Below the pieces are notes generated by a model. The model was not told where the DNA came from. It made no database searches and worked only from the letters and a program-made list of their open reading frames with translations. From Agitococcus lubricus (GTDB lineage: Bacteria; Pseudomonadota; Gammaproteobacteria; Pseudomonadales; Moraxellaceae): DNA of 64,000 nucleotides. A program made the position numbers and the translations under genes. Positions 25,872 to 34,597 of this stretch are shown here, piece by piece; the first letter of the stretch is position 1; every line of letters starts with the position of its first letter. The stretch is taken from positions 62,001 to 126,000 of the forward strand of contig NZ_QAON01000004.1 in the NCBI RefSeq assembly GCF_003051055.1, given 5' to 3'.

Positions 25872-26000
25872 CCCGCATAGTAATGCGGGGGAAATATTTC
25901 AACACAACCATCGGTTCAACCTTAGTCCTGTGTTATCACAGGGGCTACGCTTGCCTGCTTACCTCCCCTCTCTAACCCTCTCCTTCATGAAAGAGAGGGA
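25872..26000. other. Run of three short hairpins downstream of ilvE
   Basis: Three perfect or near-perfect hairpins follow one another: CCCGCAT/ATGCGGG (25872-25889), CCTGTG/CACAGG (25927-25942), and a CCCTCTCC-type stem near 25976-26000 just past the ilvE stop. None has a T-run, so they are not standard terminators. They may be REP-type sequences or 3'-end stabilisers. The rest of 25607-26012 is the MITE-like element and unremarkable sequence. Confidence 0.5.
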
Positions 26001-26012
26001 ATATCACCTTTA

Positions 26013-26939
26013 TTAAACATAAGTTAACCAATGTTTATAGGTTTCATTTTTGCCATTCACTGTATCAAAAAATAACTGCTGTAATTTGGCCGTCATTTCA
26101 CCACGCACACCCGTGCCAATTGGACGGTCATCATATTCACGAATGGGTGTCACTTCGGCCGCTGTGCCTGTAAAGAAAGCTTCATCAGCAATATAAAATT
26201 CATCACGGGTAATACGACGCTCAATGACAGGAATGCCTAAGTCTTTGGCAAACTGAATAATGGTTTGACGAGTAATACCATCTAAACCACCGCCACCTAA
26301 TTCTGGCGTGTGCAATTCCCCATTTTTGACCAAAAAGACGTTCTCGCCTGCACCTTGACAGACAAAACCGTGTGGATCTAATAACATCGCTTCATCATAA
26401 CCACAAGCTGCTACTTCTTGATGCGCCAAGATAGAAACAGGGTAATTACCCACCGCTTTCGCTTTACACATGGTAATGTTAGGTTGGTGATGGGTAAAAG
26501 ATGAGGTTTTAACCCGAATACCTTTGGTCATGCCATCTTCACCCAAATACGCGCCCCAAGGCCATGCGGCAACTGCGACATGATTGGTATTGTTTTTAGC
26601 CGCAATCCCCATTTTTTCTGAACCAATCCAAATAATTGGTCGTAAGTACCCAGAGGCTAATTTGTTTTCACGAATAACGGCACATTGAGCGGCCATTAAG
26701 GTTTCCAAATCAAAGGGCACTTTCATTTGAAAAATTTTAGCGGAGTTTAACAAGCGTTGAGTATGTTCTTTTAAACGAAAAATCGCAGTGCCTTGTGCCG
26801 TTTCGTAGGCACGTACCCCTTCAAACACGCCCATACCATAATGTAAAGTGTGGGTTAAGACGTGGATTTTTGCCTCACGCCAATCGACTAATTGACCATC
26901 TAACCAAATAAAACCGTCACGTTCTGCCATACTGAGCAC
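26013..26939 (-). CDS. ilvE: Branched-chain-amino-acid aminotransferase
   Basis: A 308-residue fold-IV PLP enzyme that makes or degrades Leu, Ile and Val by transamination with glutamate/2-oxoglutarate. Opening motif FIWLDGQLVDWREAKIHVLTHTLHYGMGVFEG is typical; the PLP Lys is in CKAKAVGNYPVS, followed by YDEAMLLDPHGFVCQGAGENVF and ADEAFFTGTAAEVTPI. The start is GTG, 7 nt after GGAG; an ATG three codons in would sit 16 nt from it. It lies downstream of glnE on the same strand, an order also seen in Pseudomonas. Confidence 0.95.
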   Translation of the reverse strand: MLSMAERDGFIWLDGQLVDWREAKIHVLTHTLHYGMGVFEGVRAYETAQGTAIFRLKEHTQRLLNSAKIFQMKVPFDLETLMAAQCAVIRENKLASGYLRPIIWIGSEKMGIAAKNNTNHVAVAAWPWGAYLGEDGMTKGIRVKTSSFTHHQPNITMCKAKAVGNYPVSILAHQEVAACGYDEAMLLDPHGFVCQGAGENVFLVKNGELHTPELGGGGLDGITRQTIIQFAKDLGIPVIERRITRDEFYIADEAFFTGTAAEVTPIREYDDRPIGTGVRGEMTAKLQQLFFDTVNGKNETYKHWLTYV

Positions 26940-26997
26940 AGTATTTCTCCAATCAATATAAAGATAATTTCGTACCTTAGGACTCTCATACTATTTT

Positions 26998-27086
26998 AGG
27001 ACTTGCGCCGTTGTCGCATTTTTGTCCACTAAACAATCACTTTTAGCTCACAAAAAACGCCCACTTCCATAAAGTGCGCAAGTCCT
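26998..27086. repeat. Short element with perfect inverted ends (family C)
   Basis: AGGACTTGCGC (26998-27008) is the exact inverse of GCGCAAGTCCT (27076-27086), bounding an 89-bp AT-rich non-coding stretch between glnE and ilvE. It resembles the degenerate pair at 9274-9360. It lies upstream of ilvE and may contain or replace its promoter. The size and inverted ends suggest a MITE remnant. Confidence 0.6.
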
Positions 27087-27142
27087 GTGTTTGCTGATGC
27101 TTAGCCTCACCCCTATCCTCTCCCAAAGGGCGAGGGAGTCCT

Positions 27143-30019
27143 CTAGCGAGTATGAGGGCTTAATAAATGTTGCCAACACTGTTGTACCAGTGTACGAGTG
27201 GCGATAAAGTCTGTATCGGGCACTTGCGCAGGTTGCTGCGCTAAGGCTAAACGATGACTGCGGGCGCGGTATTCTAGATAAGCCGCTTTCAGTGCTTCTG
27301 CCTGTTCGATGCTGAGTTTGCCGCATTGAGCAAAGGCTTCTAAAATACGCACATTATCTGGGTAGCGGGTAAGTTCGGGGTAATTACTTGCCCATGCTAA
27401 AACACCGTATTGCACCATAAATTCGATGTCAACAATACCCCCTGCATCGTGTTTTATATCAAAAATTTTAGCATTTTTTTGTTTTGCTTGGCTCGATAAG
27501 TGGTCGCGCATTTTTTGCCGCATATCGATGACTTCTTGTTGTAAAGAGGGCATATCGCGCGCGCGCGCCAGAACCTGATGGCGAATGTCTGTAAAACATG
27601 CGGCAAGTTGTGTATCCCCTGCCACCACTCTGGCTCTAACTAAGGCCTGATGCTCCCATGTCCATGCTTGTTGTTGCTGATAATCAGTAAAGGCTTTAAC
27701 ACTACTCACCAATGCGCCTGCATTGCCTGAGGGTCGTAACCGCATATCGACGTCATAGAGTTGACCTGCGGCAGTGGCTGTGGTTAACAAACTAATCATT
27801 TTTTGCGCCAAACGGGCATAAAACTCGCCACCACTAATCGCTTTTGTGCCATTGGTATCGGCACTACTATCGACATCATGAACAAACACCAAATCTAAAT
27901 CTGAGCCATAACCTAATTCAATACCGCCTAATTTGCCGTAGCCCAAGACAATAAAATCACTACTGGCAATACTGCCATCTAATTTAATCGGATAACCATA
28001 TTTGGTGGTTAACTGCTGCCATGCTAAGACGACGACAGATTCCAATACCGCTTCGGCAATCCACGACAAATAATCACTGACTTTCATCAATGGTAATGTG
28101 CCTTGAATATCCGATGCGGCGACTCTTAACACATGGCTTTTTTTGAAAATGCGTAGGACACGCATTTGCTCTTCTAAGTCCTCTAAAGGGATTCTTAATA
28201 ATTGCTGTCGTAATTCAGCCAAAAGTTGCTCTTTTTGTGGTGGCGCAAACAAAGTATCTGCATTTAATAATTCATCTAATAACACAGGATAACGAGCTAA
28301 TTCCTCAGCAATCCACGGACTCGCGGCACACAAACTAATTAAACGCTGTAAAGCACTCGGATTTTCCAGCATCATCACCAAATAGGCAGTACGACGTAAC
28401 ACCGACTCGACCAAAGGCAGACACCGACTAAAAGCTAAATCGGCTTGAGGGTGCTTGCCGACACTTTCTAAAAACAAAGGCATAAAGGTATCTAAACGCT
28501 CTTTACTAATCACAGGTAAGGTTTTGACCACACGACTGCTGCGTAATTGTTGTAGGCGTTGTTCGATACTCAGCACATCACTAAAGCCCAATTTAGCTAA
28601 GCAGGCTTGTTGCTCATCAAGGGTTTCTAGCCATAATTCACGCGCTATCTGACTCACTGTACGTTGTTCTTTTGATTGAGGATTTTCCACCACCGCCTGA
28701 AAATGATGTGAGACTTTCGCTCGATGCGTACTAAGCACATCAATAAAAGCCGCATAATCGACAAAACCTAAACTACGCGCCAAGCGTAAACGCGCAAACT
28801 CATCACTGGGTAATTTTTGCGTTTGTTGGTCGTTATAACATTGAATCCGATGTTCAACCTGCCGTAAAAACTGATAAGCACTGGCTAATTCTTGTGCTGC
28901 TTGCGCGCTTAATAATTGACGCTCAACCAATACCGCTAACACGGGCAATAACGGTCGTTGTTGTAAGTCTTTAAACACGCCGCCACGAATTAATTGGAAG
29001 GCTTGGGCAATAAACTCCACTTCACGAATACCACCTGCCCCCAATTTAATATTGTCGGCCATGTCTTTACGCCGTACTTCACGCTCAATCATGGCTTTCA
29101 TATCACGCAGAGCAGCAAACGCTGAATAATCAATATAACGCCGATAGACAAAAGGTCGTAAACTGCTGAGTAATTCTTGACCTGATGTGATATCGCCTGC
29201 AATCACCCGCGCTTTAATAAAAGCATAACGCTCCCATTCGCGGCCATGTTGCTCATAATAACGCTCCATGGCATTAAACGATAAAGCCAAGGCACTACCA
29301 TCGCCCCAAGGCCGTAAACGCATATCAATTCTAAAGACAAAACCATCCGCCGTTTGTTGGTCGAGTAAACGAATCACCTGTTGAGCCAATTTAATAAAAT
29401 ATTCTTGATTACTAATCACACTCCGACCATTGGTTTCGCCTGCTTCGGGATAACTAAAAATCAAATCAATATCCGAAGATAAGTTCAGTTCTTGTGCGCC
29501 TAATTTGCCCATGCCAATAACAATCATTTTTTGCACTTGGCCTGAGTCTTCGCCAATAGGTTGGCCATAACGGGCAATCAGGGCTTGTTCGGCATACGCA
29601 ATCGCAGCATCAACACTCGCTTCGGCAAATTCTGATAACTCATCGGTTAATTCAGCTAAAGTCGATAATTGATTCACATCCCGATAAATCCAACGCAACA
29701 TCATTTGTTGACGATATTGGCGAATGCTTTGCATCCACATAAAATCAGTCTGGCTTAGAGGAAATAATTGATGAGTCTGCTGATGAAAATATGGCCTTGC
29801 TAGCGTGTTATCCAATAAACCTTGTTGATGTGCGTGCCAAAAAAACTGTGGCCACTGACACAAGACGCGCCACGCATAATCACTGCTTAATGCCAATTGT
29901 TGTAATTGATGCAAGCATTGTTGTTGCAGTTGTTGCCACTCGTTGACTAGATTTGCTTTGGCAAAAGCCTCTGTGGCTTGTTGAAACTGTCTTGAGAGTA
30001 GTTGTTCGATTGAGGACAT
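27143..30019 (-). CDS. glnE: Bifunctional glutamine synthetase adenylyltransferase/deadenylase
   Basis: A 958-residue regulator that adds AMP to glutamine synthetase when nitrogen is plentiful and removes it on starvation, under PII control. It has the two nucleotidyltransferase domains: the N-terminal adenylyl-removing one with GMGKLGAQELNLSSDIDLIF (about residues 170-190) and the C-terminal adenylylating one with GYGKLGGIELGYGSDLDLVF (about 690-710), plus the repeated MRLRPWGDGSAL / MRLRPSGNAGAL. Full length. Its substrate gene glnA is in this window at 46.6-48.0 kb. No Shine-Dalgarno is visible; an 11-bp hairpin ends six bases before the ATG. A run of alternating CG (27556-27568) lies inside the gene. 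Confidence 0.97.
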   Translation of the reverse strand: MSSIEQLLSRQFQQATEAFAKANLVNEWQQLQQQCLHQLQQLALSSDYAWRVLCQWPQFFWHAHQQGLLDNTLARPYFHQQTHQLFPLSQTDFMWMQSIRQYRQQMMLRWIYRDVNQLSTLAELTDELSEFAEASVDAAIAYAEQALIARYGQPIGEDSGQVQKMIVIGMGKLGAQELNLSSDIDLIFSYPEAGETNGRSVISNQEYFIKLAQQVIRLLDQQTADGFVFRIDMRLRPWGDGSALALSFNAMERYYEQHGREWERYAFIKARVIAGDITSGQELLSSLRPFVYRRYIDYSAFAALRDMKAMIEREVRRKDMADNIKLGAGGIREVEFIAQAFQLIRGGVFKDLQQRPLLPVLAVLVERQLLSAQAAQELASAYQFLRQVEHRIQCYNDQQTQKLPSDEFARLRLARSLGFVDYAAFIDVLSTHRAKVSHHFQAVVENPQSKEQRTVSQIARELWLETLDEQQACLAKLGFSDVLSIEQRLQQLRSSRVVKTLPVISKERLDTFMPLFLESVGKHPQADLAFSRCLPLVESVLRRTAYLVMMLENPSALQRLISLCAASPWIAEELARYPVLLDELLNADTLFAPPQKEQLLAELRQQLLRIPLEDLEEQMRVLRIFKKSHVLRVAASDIQGTLPLMKVSDYLSWIAEAVLESVVVLAWQQLTTKYGYPIKLDGSIASSDFIVLGYGKLGGIELGYGSDLDLVFVHDVDSSADTNGTKAISGGEFYARLAQKMISLLTTATAAGQLYDVDMRLRPSGNAGALVSSVKAFTDYQQQQAWTWEHQALVRARVVAGDTQLAACFTDIRHQVLARARDMPSLQQEVIDMRQKMRDHLSSQAKQKNAKIFDIKHDAGGIVDIEFMVQYGVLAWASNYPELTRYPDNVRILEAFAQCGKLSIEQAEALKAAYLEYRARSHRLALAQQPAQVPDTDFIATRTLVQQCWQHLLSPHTR

Positions 30020-30024
30020 GATGA

Positions 30025-30059
30025 TGCTATCGTTAATATTGTTTGTACTAACGATAGCA
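30025..30059. promoter_or_regulatory. glnE: Hairpin at the glnE translation start
   Basis: TGCTATCGTTA (30025-30035) and TAACGATAGCA (30049-30059) form a perfect 11-bp stem with a 13-nt loop. The stem ends just upstream of the glnE ATG on the leftward strand, in place of a ribosome site, and separates glnE from the polysaccharide locus. No T-run follows in the leftward direction. It may shape glnE translation or weaken read-through. Confidence 0.5.
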
Positions 30060-30071
30060 AGATTTTTGTAC

Positions 30072-31253
30072 TTAGGCTAATGACGCCTCTAATACCACTT
30101 GTCTCACGATTTTCCCTACCGTCACTAAGTCTTCTTCATTTAAGGTGGGATGTACCAAAAACATTAAACTGGTATCGCCTAATTGTTGTGCATTCACTAA
30201 ACGCTGTGTGGGTCGTAAATCCGTACCATCAAAGGCTTTTTCTAAATAAACCTCTGAACAACTACCACTTAAACACACTGCGCCTGCGGTATTGACCGCG
30301 TGCATAATACGGTCTCGTGACCAATCAGCTTTGAGTTGCTCAGGACGAACAAAAACATAGGCTTTATAACAGGCATGATAGATATGCTCTGGCACAGTTG
30401 GAATACGCAATGCTGCTAAATCGGCTAATTGACTATATAGAGCTTGGGTGTTGGCACGACGTTGTTTAATCCAATCATCTAATTTAGCTAATTGTTTTAG
30501 GCCAATCGCTGATTGCATTTCGGTAATCCGCCAATTGGTGCCAAATGACTCATGTAACCAACGAAAGCCCGCAGGATGTTGTTTGTGATACACCGTGTCA
30601 TAATTTTTGCCGTGGTCTTTATAAGACCACATGGTTTGCCACCAATCGCTATTATTGGTCGCCACTAAGCCCCCTTCACCACCTGTCGACATAATTTTGT
30701 CTTGGCAAAATGAAAAGGCGGCTATATCACCAAAACTACCAATCGCTTGACCATTAATTTGTGCACCATGTGCTTGGGCACAATCTTCAATCACATACAA
30801 ATTATGTTCACGAGCAAAGGCCATAATCGCGGGCATATCACACGGCCAACCTGCTAAATGCACACACACAATGGCTTTGGTTTTAGGTGTGATCACCGCT
30901 TTAATGGTGTCAACGGTGATATTTTGGCTATCTAAATCAACATCAGCAAAAACAGGTTTAGCCCCTGCCAAGACGATTGAGCTCACACTCGCTAAAAAAG
31001 TACGTGAAGTGACAATCACTTCATCACCTTCACCAATGTCCAAAGCCACCCATGCTAAGTCTAAGGCCAAAGTACCATTACCCACAGCAATGGTATGTTT
31101 AACGCCCAAATAGTCGGCATAGGCTTGTTCAAATTGACGAGAGACTTGGCCAGTCCAATAATTGACCTTGCCCGATAACAATACCTCGGTGACGGCTTCT
31201 ACTTCATCTGGCGCGTAATATGGCCATGATTTATTGCTCACGGTGTTAGCCAC
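30072..31253 (-). CDS. DegT/DnrJ/EryC1-type sugar aminotransferase
   Basis: A fold-I PLP enzyme of about 393 residues that aminates a 4-keto nucleotide sugar using glutamate. Typical motifs are WPYYAPDEVEAVTEVLLSGK, FLASVSSIVLAGAKPVFADVD, VIEDCAQAHGA and FSFCQDKIMSTGGEGG, where the Lys binds PLP. The start chosen is a GTG 5 nt after GGGGAG; a longer ATG and a GTG overlapping the previous stop (GTGA) are alternatives. Last gene of the polysaccharide locus. With the WbpM-type dehydratase it would make a UDP-4-amino-4,6-dideoxy sugar, as PglE does in bacillosamine synthesis. Confidence 0.88.
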   Translation of the reverse strand: MANTVSNKSWPYYAPDEVEAVTEVLLSGKVNYWTGQVSRQFEQAYADYLGVKHTIAVGNGTLALDLAWVALDIGEGDEVIVTSRTFLASVSSIVLAGAKPVFADVDLDSQNITVDTIKAVITPKTKAIVCVHLAGWPCDMPAIMAFAREHNLYVIEDCAQAHGAQINGQAIGSFGDIAAFSFCQDKIMSTGGEGGLVATNNSDWWQTMWSYKDHGKNYDTVYHKQHPAGFRWLHESFGTNWRITEMQSAIGLKQLAKLDDWIKQRRANTQALYSQLADLAALRIPTVPEHIYHACYKAYVFVRPEQLKADWSRDRIMHAVNTAGAVCLSGSCSEVYLEKAFDGTDLRPTQRLVNAQQLGDTSLMFLVHPTLNEEDLVTVGKIVRQVVLEASLA

Positions 31254-31906
31254 TGTAACTCCCCTAAATGCTGTAACCAAGTATGTGGTTGATAGTCTGA
31301 TGAAACATCTATCCCCTGATGGATATGCTGACCTGTATCCCTAATACCCACGGTATACCAGCCTAATTGTTTGGCAGTGACAAAATCTTTGCGTGGATTA
31401 TCACCGATATAAACATACTGTGTCGCTGGCAAATGACGCATGATGTATTGATAAGGTGTCGGGTCTGGTTTACCTACCCCTAATTCAGCCGAAATGGCTA
31501 AAGCATCAAGCCGCGTTAGTAGCCCCAATGCCGTTAACTTTGAACGTTGTGTGATACTGCGGCCATCGGTAATGACTGCAATACGAATATTCTGCTGTTG
31601 CAGACGGTCTATGACCGCTTGAATGCTCGGAGCTAAGGTTAGGTCGGGCTGATGATAACGATAAGCGGCTATTAAATCGTCTTTTGCACTGACAGGTAAG
31701 TGATAACGTTGGCATATCTCACCAATCGCATCTTTTGCGCCTTGATTAAATAATTGCCACAACTCATCGCCAGTCTCAATTTGATAATATTGCCAAATCA
31801 GCCGACTGAGGTAACTAAAGCCAGAACGCACATAGTCTCGTTCAGGGTATAAGGTATCATCTAAATCAAAAACGACCACCGTTTGCTCGTTAATGATTAA
31901 AGCCAT
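31238..31906 (-). CDS. HAD-superfamily hydrolase
   Basis: A 222-residue phosphatase-type protein. HAD motif I is VVFDLDDTLYPERDYV, motif II IAVITDGRS, motif III with Lys in GVGKPDPTPY, motif IV VYIGDNPRKDF. The start is the ATG 9 nt after GAGG, inside the end of the ATP-grasp gene (17-bp overlap). HAD proteins paired with an ATP-grasp gene, a PglC-type enzyme and a DegT enzyme recur in protein- or O-glycan loci. It probably removes a phosphate from an activated precursor, but the substrate is unknown. Confidence 0.8.
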   Translation of the reverse strand: MALIINEQTVVVFDLDDTLYPERDYVRSGFSYLSRLIWQYYQIETGDELWQLFNQGAKDAIGEICQRYHLPVSAKDDLIAAYRYHQPDLTLAPSIQAVIDRLQQQNIRIAVITDGRSITQRSKLTALGLLTRLDALAISAELGVGKPDPTPYQYIMRHLPATQYVYIGDNPRKDFVTAKQLGWYTVGIRDTGQHIHQGIDVSSDYQPHTWLQHLGELQWLTP

Positions 31907-32855
31907 GCACCAATACCTCATCGTCATAACGCAACATCAATAATCGGTCTTCCCAATCTTGGCAATATGTCAACTCTTGTCCTAATAAATACTCTTGAAT
32001 CAACCATTTAGGAAAAGTTGCGCCTGCTAAATAGCTCAGCGGATAACCCCCACCAAAACGCGGATTCACTTCAATGCCTAAAAACCGACTTTCATCATTT
32101 TTCTTAAATAACTGCAAAGTAATGCAGCCTACTGCTCCTTGCCATGTAGCCAAACGCTGTGTTAAGTACTGATAAACCGCACCTTTTACTGTGACACCTT
32201 TACTGACTTCACCACCTCGAATCTCAATACGGCGACGTGGCACTACACACTTAAGCTGATGCTGGCGGTCATAATACAAATCAACAGTGTATTCTTGATA
32301 GTCTTCTTTAGGAATCAACTCCATAAAGAGCATTTTAGGGTCTTCTAAAACCGAAGCACTGATTTGTTCGGCTTGATAAAAAGTATGAATATTTTGACTA
32401 CAACTACCATCAATTGGCTTGGCAAAACAAGGAAAGGATAAAGCGTTTGCTTGATACATTTGTGGCGAGTCAATACCTATTTCATTAAATAAATCAATGG
32501 TCAGGCGTTTATCGCGGCAGCGTTTTACTAAGGCTTCGTCCGAAATCACTAAGTGGATGCCCTGCTGCAAGAATTCCGCTTTATGGTTGGCTAAGACCAA
32601 CAACTCCGTATCAATGGTCGGCACAACAAGACTAATGTTTTCGGCCAAACATAAGGCTAATAAAGCCTGCGGATACTCCGCACTGCGTACGGAAGGCAAG
32701 ACAAAATGACGGTCTGCTACTTGGCAAGCTGCCGACAAATGTGGCTTTAAATCGGCAGCAAACACGTGTGTGTTTGGCAATAATTGACGTGCATCACGTT
32801 GAAAATCCCGCACTAAAGAGACGCGTCGTCCTGCGGATAAAATCAGAATATTCAC
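31890..32855 (-). CDS. ATP-grasp enzyme, sugar-modifying ligase candidate
   Basis: A 321-residue protein. The N-terminal Rossmann-like part (ILILSAGRRVSLVRDFQRD) is followed by a carbamoyl-phosphate-synthase-type ATP-grasp domain with CFAKPIDGSCSQNIHTF, MELIPKEDYQEYTVDLYYD and the metal-binding LGIEVNPRFGGGYPLSYLAG. ATP-grasp enzymes join a carboxylate to an amine via acyl phosphate. In Neisseria PglB2 an ATP-grasp domain fused to the phosphoglycosyltransferase attaches glycerate to the 4-amino sugar. Here the same two functions are adjacent separate genes. The start is GTG in a GTGA overlap with the upstream gene. Confidence 0.82.
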   Translation of the reverse strand: MNILILSAGRRVSLVRDFQRDARQLLPNTHVFAADLKPHLSAACQVADRHFVLPSVRSAEYPQALLALCLAENISLVVPTIDTELLVLANHKAEFLQQGIHLVISDEALVKRCRDKRLTIDLFNEIGIDSPQMYQANALSFPCFAKPIDGSCSQNIHTFYQAEQISASVLEDPKMLFMELIPKEDYQEYTVDLYYDRQHQLKCVVPRRRIEIRGGEVSKGVTVKGAVYQYLTQRLATWQGAVGCITLQLFKKNDESRFLGIEVNPRFGGGYPLSYLAGATFPKWLIQEYLLGQELTYCQDWEDRLLMLRYDDEVLVHGFNH

Positions 32856-33457
32856 TGTGCGTCTTTCCCTTTGAAAACAGGCATGGTCGCATCATTAGCC
32901 GCATTAATGCCTTCACGTTTGACTACTTTTAATACGGTTAATACCAAGATTTTCATATCTAACCATACACTTTGGTGCTCTACATACCAGACATCTAAGG
33001 CAAATTTTTCATCCCACGAAATGGCATTACGACCATTAATTTGCGCCCAACCCGTGATACCTGGTTTTGCTTCATGGCGACGTGCTTGCTCAGGTGTATA
33101 TAAGGGCAAATATTGCATCAATAATGGCCTCGGCCCGACCAAGCTCATATCACCTTTAAGCACATTGATTAACTCTGGTAATTCATCTAAAGAGCTACTG
33201 CGCAAAAACTTACCAAACGAAGTCAAACGTTCGGCATCAGGCAATAAATTGCCTTGTGCATCTTTAGCATCGGTCATGGTTCTGAATTTCATCATTTGAA
33301 ATGGTTGACCATGTAAACCGGGCCTGACTTGTTTGAACAAAATCGGACTACCCAACTTTTTACGTACTAAATAGGCAGTACCTAAAAAAACTGGGGCTAA
33401 GAGTATTAATCCCACTGACGACGCAGCAATATCAAGCAGTCTTTTAGCCACGCTCAT
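32852..33457 (-). CDS. PglC-type initiating phosphoglycosyltransferase
   Basis: A 201-residue monotopic enzyme that moves a sugar-1-phosphate from UDP-sugar to undecaprenyl phosphate, starting glycan assembly. It has one N-terminal re-entrant helix (LLDIAASSVGLILLAPVFLG), then KFRTMTDAKD, LRSSSLDELPELINVLKGDMSLVGPRP (with the DE catalytic pair) and KPGITGWAQINGRNAISW. It is the small form without the extra N-terminal transmembrane domain of WcaJ/WbaP. The start overlaps the GT4 stop by ATGA. Confidence 0.92.
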   Translation of the reverse strand: MSVAKRLLDIAASSVGLILLAPVFLGTAYLVRKKLGSPILFKQVRPGLHGQPFQMMKFRTMTDAKDAQGNLLPDAERLTSFGKFLRSSSLDELPELINVLKGDMSLVGPRPLLMQYLPLYTPEQARRHEAKPGITGWAQINGRNAISWDEKFALDVWYVEHQSVWLDMKILVLTVLKVVKREGINAANDATMPVFKGKDAQ

Positions 33458-34572
33458 GCTAACAACTCCGCATATAATTTATCATGATGCTCAATGATTT
33501 TTTGCACATCATAAGCCAATACTTTTTGCCGCGCCGCTTGCCCCATTTGTTGCGCCAATATCGGTTGCTCAGTCAAATATATGATTGCTTGAGCCAAACC
33601 CTGACTATCACCGACCTCATGCAATAAACCACAATTATCTGCCGCCAATTCAGCAACACCACGAATATTTGACCCAATAATAGGCGTTGATAAACTCATT
33701 GCTTCTAATAAAGAGCGAGGCAAACCCTCACGCTCCGAAGGTAATATGACCGCTCTTGATATACGGATTAACACAGGAATATCTCGTCTAAAGCCTAAAA
33801 AATGCACACGTTTAGCTATACCTAATTGTGTAGCCAGATTTTTCACTTCATCAAATAATCCACCAACACCTGCAAAAGCCAAATGCACATGACTAGGTGT
33901 TTGTGCTAATGCATTTAAGGCATCAAAATGTCGTTTGCCAAGATTAAACTCAGCAATCATCAAAAATAAAACGTCAGATTCTTTCAATGACAATTGTTGT
34001 CTAATTTGAGTGGTTTGAGTTGGTAAAATATCCTCAGCCGTCAAACTGCTGGTATCGACACCAATGCCCGCCATATATTCAATACGTGTGGCGAAACCTG
34101 CTTGTTTTGCTGCCTGAAAATCTTCTTTATTAATGGTAATCAAGGCATCACACCAAGGTGCAGCCATTTTTTCTAATTGTTGAAAAATAAAATTTGTCAG
34201 AGGCTTTCCATGACGATGGAAATGAAAGCCATGTGCGGTATAAACCACTTTAGGACGTTTATTTAAGCCTTTTAAGGCAAAACGAACCAAAAAAGCTGCT
34301 ATTGGAGTATGAACATGCACTAGATCATAATTGCCTGCAACAACCAACTGGCGAATGGCTGCTGGCGATTGCATCAAGGCACTAATATTTCTCGGATTAC
34401 GTGTCAGCGGTAGCTCGTGACAAACATCAAACTCTTGCTGTAGCTCTTGATTAGCCGACAAAGATTGTGCGGCAGCGTCCACTTGCCAGCCTAATTTTCG
34501 ATAATGACGTGCATAAGGCAACAAAAAGGCTCTAATTGTCGTCGCAATTGAAGTAATAATGATTAAACGCAT
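33454..34572 (-). CDS. GT4-type glycosyltransferase (PglA-like)
   Basis: A 372-residue GT-B enzyme. It opens IIITSIATTIRAFLLPYARHYRKLGW, a form common in PglA-type enzymes that add the second sugar to an undecaprenyl-linked primer. It continues with YTAHGFHFHRHGKPL, FLMIAEFNLGKRHFDAL and LPSEREGLPRSLLEAMSLSTPIIG with the EX7E pair. The start ATG is 7 nt after GGAG. Tight coupling with the PglC-type gene supports early action in the chain. Confidence 0.85.
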   Translation of the reverse strand: MRLIIITSIATTIRAFLLPYARHYRKLGWQVDAAAQSLSANQELQQEFDVCHELPLTRNPRNISALMQSPAAIRQLVVAGNYDLVHVHTPIAAFLVRFALKGLNKRPKVVYTAHGFHFHRHGKPLTNFIFQQLEKMAAPWCDALITINKEDFQAAKQAGFATRIEYMAGIGVDTSSLTAEDILPTQTTQIRQQLSLKESDVLFLMIAEFNLGKRHFDALNALAQTPSHVHLAFAGVGGLFDEVKNLATQLGIAKRVHFLGFRRDIPVLIRISRAVILPSEREGLPRSLLEAMSLSTPIIGSNIRGVAELAADNCGLLHEVGDSQGLAQAIIYLTEQPILAQQMGQAARQKVLAYDVQKIIEHHDKLYAELLA

Positions 34573-34597
34573 CAACCATCTCCAGACACAGAGAACA

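Noticed and set aside
27048-27326. Reading frame across the glnE end, rich in Arg and Ser
   Set aside because: It lies antisense-free but out of frame in glnE and across a repeat; no family resemblance and no ribosome site.
27556-27568. Alternating CG run, possible Z-DNA
   Set aside because: It encodes part of GlnE (RAR) in frame and is short; coding constraint explains it.
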